A stretch of 64,000 nt of DNA from Euptelea pleiosperma (taxonomy: Eukaryota > Streptophyta > Magnoliopsida > Ranunculales > Eupteleaceae). Positions within the stretch are counted from its first letter, which is position 1; the number at the start of each line of letters is the position of its first letter. Position numbers and translations under genes: made by a program. Positions 56,102 through 64,000 of this stretch are shown here, piece by piece. The stretch spans positions 19,780,154-19,844,153 of the forward strand of contig CM068552.1 in NCBI GenBank assembly GCA_035048495.1, written 5' to 3'. The notes under the pieces are model-generated. The model searched no databases, was not told the origin of the DNA, and saw only the letters and a program-made list of their open reading frames with translations.

Positions 56102-59100
56102 ATGGAGGCGGCCATGGATTCTCAACCAGAAGTTGAATCAGAAGAGCCGAAGAACGAGGACGAGAGCTTGCTATTGAAGGCGCAGGAATTAATGGCGAAG
56201 ATAACTTCTTCTCGGGCAAACCCTAGCCCCAAGGTCCTCCATGCCCTAGCTTCCATGCTTGAGACTCAAGAATCCAGGTATTTTTCTGCTATTATCGTCT
56301 CTTTTACCGTTCTTTGTCCTAGCTTCTATTTGTTTGCTACACGAAATAAACATCTGGGGAGTAAGAACTCAATATCAATAGCGTCTCGTACATGCTGGCA
56401 CAGGAATAAGAGACAAATTTGAGTTAGACTTTCGCATTTAGATTCTTATTTATCGAGACACGTAAAAGCAAAAAAAAGGTGTCCATTAATCGGGGAAGAT
56501 CATAATTTAACTGTTTTTATTTTCAATTACAAAATTTGATTAAACTCATTGAAGTTCATATGTACTATTTATTCAAAATTATATGTGATGGGTTCTGATT
56601 ACATGTTATAGTTACTCCTAATTTACTAATTTCCATACCCATGTATATATATTTTTAATTAAAAAGTTAAAAAGTATTTTGTGCAATGGAAATATTGTAG
56701 TGATGTTTCTTTTCTGTCCCTGTAAAAATGGAAATATTTGGGTATATTTCGGGGAAATAATTTAAACTTTAATACCATGCTAGTTGAAATTTGGTCATCT
56801 GAGTAATCTAGAAATCCTAGTAGATACACGATTCTATAGCTTTTTTAAATTAATCTTGCACATAATGTCTCAAAAATGCAATTGTTGGCAATGAGGATAC
56901 CATCAATAATTTGACAATCTTCAACAAATGCACCTGAGATAGGAGGACTAATTAAGTCTTGCTTTTTACCTTCTTGAGTCTAGAGGAGAGGACTGTTAAA
57001 ATGATTTTATATAAGCATCCATTGAGCCAATTGTTGCAAATCTTTTGGTTCTTCCACTCGTTCTTTCTTAGGGCAAGTACTATAAATCAATTACAAATCT
57101 TTGATGGAATTTCTTGAGCACCCCTAGGAGATTGTTTTGACTGGGCTTGGCATTTGTTAAATTTTTAGTTGGCTCAGGACCACGATGGCACAATGAGATT
57201 TGAAACCTCTCGTGGTCCGGCCCATTTACACCCTAGATAAAAATGTAGATGTCTTCAATTTAAAATTAATTGGAAGGTTCTTGTGCATACCTCAAATATG
57301 GTATAAACTAAGGTGGCATAGGAGATTAAAAATTATGAGAAATTTATCATTAAATCGTTCCTAAAAAGATATTGCTGGGGACCCTAACTTATTGTAAATC
57401 AAAGTTGCCAAAAGTCATTTGTAATTAGATTATTTCGTTCCCAAAATTCTCTCACGATCAATAACATTTCTTCCGAGCATTGCCCATTTCCATGATTATC
57501 CAACTAAAGGCTCTAATCAAGATGATTGTAAGAACTATTGAGTACTGGGCCACTAATTTAATGCATGAGATTATGAACCTTCCCACAAAAATGAAAATGA
57601 AAAAAGAAAAAAAATTTATTGCATTATGGATCTTAAACACTCCTAAATGGTTAGTTCATGAATGCAATCTTGAAATTGTATTAGCCAACAGATGTCATAT
57701 TATACAAGATAATTCATGAAAAGGATAAAAAACTAGGCCCATCAAAGTTCAGTTCTATCCACCCTTTCATGCATCAGTATGGATTCACATTAAAGATGAC
57801 CATGGTGGGGAGTTACCCCAATGCCTACTCTGAAATGAAGACCTTGGTCTCCAATTGGCAAGCCGTGATGAAGAAGGTATGCCAACAAAGGTATGTTGAT
57901 GTAATGCTACTCACAGTTGCAGCTCCAACAAGCATGTTCATCACCACGATCTGCAATTGAATGGCCTCTTGAGGCAATGCCCCTCCCATTAAGGCCAGTC
58001 ATTGCGCCAGGGAGGGATATCACACTCGCCGTCTTTGCATTGTCCAATACCGAAGAGAGTGCAATAACCAGAGCCTTTTTCACCTGTTGAAGTGTTGCCT
58101 GACGAGGGTTGCACAAGTGCCAATGCTGTTTCTACCTACAGAAAACAAAAATATTCAGATAAGGTTAATCATTGGATGACTTGAACAAGATCAAACCTCA
58201 TAATGAAAGAATAATTTCAAGTATTCGTTTGGTAAACAGTCAACTGGCTGTATTGATATTCGTGACCCACATACAAGAAATAAAATAACTCGATGATACT
58301 TGACAACTGATTGAAGATGGTCCAATGTTAATCCTATTTGCCATTCAATCTATTTAGAGTTGTATCTAGAATACATTTTCATGTCTGTCATTCTTCACCA
58401 TTAGTTGCCATAAAAATCTAATTTCACCTCCATAGTAGAAACCAACAAATTATTCAATTCCCTATACAGTGCTAGTAAAGGGAAATTATGCATCTACCAC
58501 CATAGGTTTGCTGAGCACCATTTCGATATGTTACGAATGCAAGTTAGTTCCGTCAAAAACTCGGTTTTCACTTGCACTACATATATGTGGATGGTCTCTT
58601 GTTGTACAACTTGAAACTTGCTCCCAACACCCCTCTTGAGATTACTGTATGCCCAGCATTTGACCAACACCAATACAATCTATGTCATAGGTTCATGGAA
58701 ATGTAAGGATACTATATAGGTACTTTTTAAGAAGTATAAACCAGTATGTTTTTCTTCACTCGGCCAAGTAAAACCCAAGAAAATGGAAGGATTTCCAAGC
58801 CAAGTTTGTGTTTTTTGAACATTTGAGCAAAAACACGAAGTTGGACAACTCCCCAAATTAACCACTAAAGATACAAAGCCTTGTCTTCTACATAATCACA
58901 AAGTTAACCACAATTCATTTCCCCAACATTGACAGGCTGCCCACATCGCGTGATTCATAAAACATCACGTGCAGAAAATGTAAAAAATTCTTGAATTCCA
59001 ATAATCCATGTACTTTTTTTTTTAAAACTTTTTCTCTCTATTTTTTTGGTCCAGGATAGCTAATGACAGTATACAAAACCTTGTGTTGTAGACTTATCAA

Positions 59101-62100
59101 AAAAAAAAAAACCTTGTGTTGTATTAATCAACCACAACATTGTGGCAACTAAATGAGCTTCTAAGTTGACACAATCTACTGTATTAATCAACCACAACAT
59201 TGTGGCAACTAAATGAGCTTCTAAGTTGACACAATCTACTGTATTAATCAACCACAACATGTGGCAAAAATACCTGCAAGTTATAAAAGTGCTTGCTAGG
59301 GGAAAACAGGGGTTCTTAGTCGAGAGTTTCCAAATGCCCACCCAAAACTCACTCCTTCCTACACTTTGGTGAATGCATTAAATAGAAGCCTTGTCGAAAG
59401 AATTCAAGTTTTTTTGGATGCAGCCTAGTTTGAGATGTGTTACCTTTTTTCCTTTTCCCCATTAGACAACATAAATGAAATTTTATGTCAATAGGTGGAA
59501 CTGACTGCTTAGCACATTTCTAGGTGCTCTTGGCCACCTCACCTGATACCCAATAGATGGGATCAAACCCCAATTACAGCAAACGGTCTTAAACAACAAA
59601 TGCTCAAAAATTATGTCCAAATCATGCAAATTCAAGCAAGTTCACAAATCTGGACCGACTTGTTTTATGTAGATTAAAGAAAGAAGCATTAATTTGGACT
59701 GACCTGTTCCAAAAATCAGTAACTGGTTGTGGGCGGGCCATCAAATGAATATCAGCAACCATCAGTAGTAGTGGGCTGCAATAAGAGTGAGGTCTCTGTT
59801 TTATAAACAGAGATCACAATTTTTCCCAAATTCTAACAAATTACTTGTACAGGCATACAGATCAGCCAAGCATACTTATTTTTACACAGTTACTTGCTAT
59901 CAACTGATCTATACAAACATACATATCAGCCAAGTAGCCAACTACATCCTAGAACAGAGTACCACCTACATGGGTCCATACAGATCCAAAGCATCATTTC
60001 TTAAAGGCTTTAGGCATATCTCACCCCACTTTCTTCCTTGCAAACCACCTGTGAAGAGGAAGCAAAAGAAAAACAAAGGCTTTATGCAATGCACCTATGA
60101 AACCTTTTACTTTATTAGATAGAATCATAGGCTAAACAAAAGACACAATAGCTTAACTGGTTTGTTGAAGCTTGCTTGTTGGTGAGTATGAAATTATTCT
60201 GTGAAAACATAAAGCGTAAAAATGATTCCCAATAACAATCCGAAAGAAAAGTAAAACCCCTTCATCAATGAAGTAGCTAAAGAAGCAGAAAAGAAACTTA
60301 ATTGTTCTTGCTCTTTACTTGCCTTGGCCAATGTAGAAGTAGTACCTGGAGAAGTAGAACAGAAACACCCATGTTATACACATTAGTCCTCATCTTCTTT
60401 GACCATCTAAATTTTATCTTCTAAATTCTCCTGGTCCTAGAAAATATACTGAAGCAAGTGAGAAGTTTAATACCTCCATTCTTCTCTTCCCATAAAATAG
60501 AGCTCTTGGTTTCTTCTGATCCATAGCATAGAGCTTGAAAACTGCTGTGATAATAAGAATACTATTCAAGGAACATACACAACCCACTAAAATCACTTTT
60601 CTTTTCAAATACAGTTAAAAATTTTGTGTATTACAAAACCCCACGAATTTGCAATTAACTGATGTAATTAATTATATCGTCTTATTGAATAAAGTAAAAA
60701 AACATAAAAGCAATATGTGAATACTAAGGGTCAAGTGGAATCAAAAAGAAAATAGGGTCGAATTAAAAGGAACCCAACCTGATTTTGCTCGACTTTGATG
60801 AGAAGCTCCTTCTGAACAGAAAATGCTTATTTGAGAATCTTTGTCACTTCCAATACTTTTCTGCCAATCTACTCTGCAGTAGCGGAAACCCTACCAATGA
60901 ATTGCACCATTAAATCGTAATAAACGGAGATTGCGGATCTACCTGTGCATTGGCACAATTTCCTGCCAGAAATGAAGAAAGCACTTCCAAACGAGCCACC
61001 ACAGACTCCAATCTCTGTATCAGCTTCTCCTCCATTTGAAGATGAAAATGAAAGTGGCTTTTATGGTTTTAAGGAGAGAGGGAGAGAGAGTCCTACCTGA
61101 ATAAACACTGGTCCAGTTGCCGGATTGAGCAATTATGAACAGAATATTTACAACAAACACGATTCTCCTGAGTTTTAAGCTAATCAAACTTATAACAAAG
61201 AAATTCATCAATAAATCAACAAAAACAAACGACTAATAATCATTCCTTCAACATGCAACAGATTTCAAGCTTCAGAACCTAACCACCATCAAAGATCAAA
61301 CTAGGCAAAAACAAAAAAAAAAGTACAAAGATCTAATATAGATCGCGCAGAGAAGATCGCATTAAACGGATTCAAGAACAGAGAAGGAGATCTTACCGAC
61401 CTAAATGGGATCGTGTGGGGGGAGGGATTGACGATTGATGAAGACGAAACGGGGTTTTTTTTGAAGAAAATGGTATAATGGGTGTTATAAAAAGTTTTTA
61501 TGGGTATATTCGGTATTTCTTGACAATCTTAGAATCTTTTAAAGATTCTTTCACTTACTGCATTAAGTGATTTGCGAGTTAAAAGAAAAAGTTAAGTATG
61601 GACGACTGAAAAAATTCTCTGGAAATATTAAGCACTGAAATCTAAATTTACCAAACAATCCAAATTTGTAGAAATCACTTATAATAAGTTATTTCAGACT
61701 TCATGTCTGAAAAAAGTTTTACCAAACGCCACCTGAATGTTGGATCTCTGTTATTGATTTGTAGTAGGTATTAAAATGACAATGAGACAAAGTACAAAAT
61801 TGAATGTGGGTCTACTTATAACAAAATTCAAATATGGGGTCTCAGGGAACTTATGGCTTGGAGGAATTTAATGGATCTTAAAATTGTGATGCTTCCTCTG
61901 TCTTCCGTTTCTACAAATTAGGTATTAGAGAACCTAGTAACGTCATGTTTTATAAATATAAGGTTGGGATCTTGCAGTAATATTTTTATTTTTTATTTTG
62001 ATAATTGCATAATTTATATATTAATAAGATCATGCAGTAATTTTCCCTAGTTTTCTTTTGCATGTGAGCCATTGTGATGCTGATGATTTTGTGTCTTTGT

Positions 62101-64000
62101 TATTTACTTTATGAATTTAATGCTTAGCTAGGGTAACCATGTGGAGAATTTGGTGATCATCCTTAAATTGGTGATTTTTCATCTTTTGTTACCAATTACT
62201 GAAACTTGTCTGAGCAATGAACAAATAATTCGTCAAACTTCTGAGTTTTAGAGCTGAGCACTCTACCAACCATTGGCGTGTTGCATCCTTGTCCAATTGG
62301 CAGCGGTTTTCCATATTTCAGCTAGCATATGCTGTATTTGCTTCATAAAGTTTAAACTGTGGCTTTGATGATAGCAAACCCAATTATTGGCTCCTGCCTC
62401 ATGCAATCTTGACAATCTTGACAAGTAATTCATAAAATTTATTTATGCTATTCTTTTTTAGAAACAAAGTTGTAATAATATCATCATCAGCATTATAACA
62501 TTTAAAGAATAGATATAATATAAATGAGCTAAATGTCTTTTTATTATGCTTTAACTGCCATCATGCCTCAAACTTCTACAATATGTTGATCTCTCTTGTG
62601 CTTAGTTTGGCAGAGGTTCTGAGCTTTTTCTACTTTTATTCAGATACATGGAAGAGTTGGGTCATTCCTCTCTCAATAATGGAAGGGCTTCTCATAATAT
62701 TGGAAGACTGGGGAACTTAGTCCGGGTAACGATTTCACCTGTTATGATTTGCATGCTTTGGACTTGAAATTCTTAATTGTATTATCAACCTTAATCTGAG
62801 TGGCTTCTACAAACCTCATTGTCCATTGATAGTAATATTTGGATAAAATATTTGTGGATTTGTTGTGGTTTAGCAACCTTCTTCTGCCAGAAACTTTCTA
62901 ATTCTTTTTTTTTTCCCCGTTTCGTTTTGACTTTGTTTTATCTCAGGAGAATGACGAGTTCTTTGAGTTGATTTCATCTGAATTTCTATCCGAGACTAGA
63001 TGCTCAACCAGCATCCAGTCAGCTGCTGCAAGGCTACTTCTCAGCTGTTCTACAACCTGGGTGGTAAGCTCATTGTTTGGTTTGATTGTCTATTTACCTT
63101 GTTTTATTATGAGCCTAGATGGACTTGATATCTTTTGACTTATGGGTCGAATGGATGACCTTCAAATGAAATGCAGTATCCTCATGTTTTTGAAGATGCT
63201 GTTCTGGAGAACATAAAAAAATGGGTAATGGATGACAGTGTGAGATTTTCTGCTGATGATTGCAATGGGAAGCATGACTTGGGGAGAGATAAGCCCACAG
63301 ATTCTGAAATGCTGAGGACCTATGCTACTGGACTTCTTAATTTATGCTTAGCTGGGTACGCTTCTTAACTGAATATCTTTTCCTCTTGTTCCCATTTTCT
63401 TTTACTTTGTTTCTGTTGTTTGTAATATTTCTATATTTTCGTATGATGATTTCAGAGGTGGTCCAGTGGTGGAAGATGTGTTGACATCTGGAATGTCGGC
63501 CAAGTTCATGCGTTATCTTCGTAAGCGGGTTCTTGGAGAAACGAATACAAGTCAAAAAGATGCTAGCCATCTAACAGAGGGTAAGAATGCCGCTGGTTCT
63601 AGTTGCATGAGAGGGAGAGAAGAAGTTAGGGGCAGGTTCCGGCAAGTTTTGGATGCCACTCATTTAGTTGGTTCCAGGATAGGGGATGAAGGGTTGTTAG
63701 ATGATCAAAGCGTTGAAAGGGATCATGATAAAAGCATCAGTATGAGACAAGCACATGGAGAAGAGTGCTTGGGAGATGGTGGAGAGCCATTAAAATCCCG
63801 AGAAATAGCCAATGGTTTGGCTGAAGGTGTTGGTGTATATGAGGTAGATGAGGATGGTGTTGAACAGATTGGTGATGACAGATGGCACATTCAGGATGTG
63901 CGGAATGGAAAGGCAAATTTAGGTGACAGATATGGTACTAGCAGATCCATGAGAGATGAAGATGTTGATGAGAATGCAAAAGATGACTTGTCAAGGCGCA
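56102..64000 (+). CDS. DCAF1: DDB1- and CUL4-associated factor 1, N-terminal part
   Basis: Five exons in the window: 56102-56277, 62644-62725, 62947-63063, 63177-63355 and 63456 onward, open to the right edge. Joined they give about 366 codons without a stop. Recognisable DCAF1 sequence: LLKAQELMAKITSSRANPSP, LGHSSLNNGRASHNIGRLGN, ENDEFFELISSEFLSETRCS, AAARLLLSCSTTWVYPHVFE, YATGLLNLCLAG and VLTSGMSAKFMRYLRKRVLG. DCAF1 (Arabidopsis At4g31160; VprBP in animals) is a nuclear substrate receptor of CUL4-DDB1 E3 ubiquitin ligases; the plant protein is close to 1,900 residues, so LisH and WD40 regions lie beyond the window. Splice sites are all GT-AG. Start chosen at MEAAMDSQ, after the TATA box; the open frame upstream is MITE sequence. 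Intron 1 is 6.4 kb and contains pieces of other genes. Confidence 0.93.
56278..57824 (+). other. DCAF1 intron 1, first part
   Basis: AT-rich intron. No element ends recognised. Frames at 57458-57719 are short and low-complexity. Confidence 0.5.
57825..58135 (-). pseudogene. STAR2/ALS3 (UPF0014 family) last-exon fragment
   Basis: Minus strand within DCAF1 intron 1. It encodes the C-terminal part of the membrane partner of a plant bacterial-type ABC transporter for aluminium tolerance: RQATLQQVKKALVIALSSVL, VISLPGAMTGL, then in another frame EAIQLQIVVMNMLVGAATVS and TSTYLCW, ending TAG at 57825. The fragment starts right after an acceptor-like TTCTGTAG (58136 upward), so it was copied from genomic DNA. 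Single-base losses near 58110 and a 2-nt loss near 57975 break the frame. A TM-segment protein this short could not work. No upstream exon of the gene was found nearby. Confidence 0.75.
58136..59120. other. DCAF1 intron 1, middle
   Basis: No gene recognised. The minus frame 58680-58865 is not convincing. Confidence 0.4.
59121..59269. repeat. 60-bp tandem repeat, 2.5 units
   Basis: Units start GTATTAATCAACCACAACAT at 59121, 59181 and 59241. The first two are identical over 60 bp by eye; the third is partial with a 1-nt loss. Lies in DCAF1 intron 1 and generates a repeated minus-strand ORF (59060-59341) of no meaning. Confidence 0.9.
59270..60193. other. DCAF1 intron 1, no gene recognised
   Basis: The plus frame 59787-60122 has no recognisable domain. 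No element ends found. Confidence 0.4.
60194..60544 (-). pseudogene. Two-exon remnant of an unidentified membrane-anchored protein
   Basis: Minus strand in DCAF1 intron 1. Exon a (60544-60474) follows acceptor TATCACAG and ends before donor GTATTA; exon b (60345-60194) follows acceptor CTTCTCCAG. Joined in frame they read SFQALCYGSEETKSSILWEE, then a polar stretch with LAKASKEQEQLSFFS, then a hydrophobic FYFSFGLLLGIIFTLYVF and stop TAA. A single C-terminal membrane segment suggests a tail-anchored protein. There is no start codon in these exons. I do not recognise the family. The consistent splicing phase and hydrophobic tail make chance unlikely but not excluded. Confidence 0.45.
60779..61035 (-). 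pseudogene. CAP1 (cyclase-associated protein) first-exon pseudogene
   Basis: Minus strand in DCAF1 intron 1. It matches the N-terminus of plant cyclase-associated protein, an actin-monomer-binding factor: MEEKLIQRLESVVARLEVLS, then after a 1-nt loss near 60925 YDLMVQFIGRVSATAE, VLEVTKIL and AFSVQKELLIKVEQNQ, ending at a donor-like GTTGGG at the expected exon boundary. TAG replaces a lysine codon after SATAE and TAA a glutamate codon after KIL. Upstream (to about 61440) are leader-like sequence and a donor GTCG|GTAAGA near 61397, so the capture includes the 5' untranslated part. Later CAP1 exons were not found. Confidence 0.75.
61036..61470 (-). promoter_or_regulatory. Captured 5' untranslated region of CAP1
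   Basis: Upstream of the CAP1 pseudo-start on the minus strand: CT-rich leader, intron-like DNA with donors near 61095 and 61397, then a leader exon with a GT-rich end near 61420. Whether it still has promoter activity cannot be told. Confidence 0.4.
61471..62643 (+). other. DCAF1 intron 1, last part
   Basis: AT-rich. The acceptor TTTTATTCAG ends at 62643. No other feature seen. Confidence 0.5.

Noticed and set aside
59060..59341. 93-codon minus ORF with internal repeats
   Set aside because: Translation of the 60-bp tandem repeat; a poly-A run lies inside it.
60414..60608. 64-codon minus ORF with KLYAMDQKKPRALFYG
   Set aside because: An open frame over the same exon, but only the other frame joins the downstream exon b in phase and gives a continuous protein.

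Overview
This window looks like nuclear DNA of a flowering plant. The evidence is spliced plant gene families (DCAF1, a subtilisin propeptide-like inhibitor, an F-box protein, a DUF688-type protein), SIRE-type Ty1/copia LTR hallmarks, and many small non-autonomous DNA transposons. I cannot place it more precisely from sequence alone. Most of the window is transposon. Four host loci stand out: a DUF688-like gene (minus, 4.9-5.4 kb), an F-box gene with a frameshift (plus, 13.4-15.1 kb), an SPI-1-like protease-inhibitor gene (plus, 21.7-26.2 kb, with a 4-kb intron), and the first five exons of DCAF1 (plus, from 56.1 kb, running off the right edge).

Layout. 0-9 kb: a SINE, a hAT element interrupted by a MULE (both with target-site duplications), the DUF688-like gene, and small inverted-repeat elements. 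9-13 kb: a direct repeat pair about 3 kb apart with LTR-like material between. 13-21 kb: the F-box gene, a partial tandem copy of its second exon that has decayed, and many MITEs. 21.6-26.2 kb: the SPI-1-like gene. 27.6-28.26 kb: degenerate MITE copies. 28.26-53.11 kb: one SIRE-type copia element on the minus strand, about 24.9 kb from LTR to LTR. It is flanked by the 5-bp duplication GATTT and sits inside a MITE whose two halves can be read across the insertion. The SIRE has itself been invaded by a 9-kb CACTA-ended element with 2.25-kb inverted arms that hold gene-like sequence, and by a block carrying a possible leader plus signal-peptide exon. 53-56 kb: MITEs, including one directly upstream of DCAF1. 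56.1-64 kb: DCAF1, whose 6.4-kb first intron holds pieces of three other genes, all on the opposite strand: CAP1, STAR2/ALS3 and an unidentified membrane-anchored protein.

How the parts relate. DCAF1 is a substrate receptor of CUL4-DDB1 ubiquitin ligases and SPI-1 proteins restrain secreted subtilases; nothing links the host genes functionally. The unifying theme is layered transposition: at least three nested levels (MITE, SIRE, CACTA, then further MITEs in the CACTA loop) can be read from duplications and interrupted copies. I see no tRNA gene, rRNA gene or CRISPR array. Repeat boundaries given without a target-site duplication are approximate, and identities were judged by eye.
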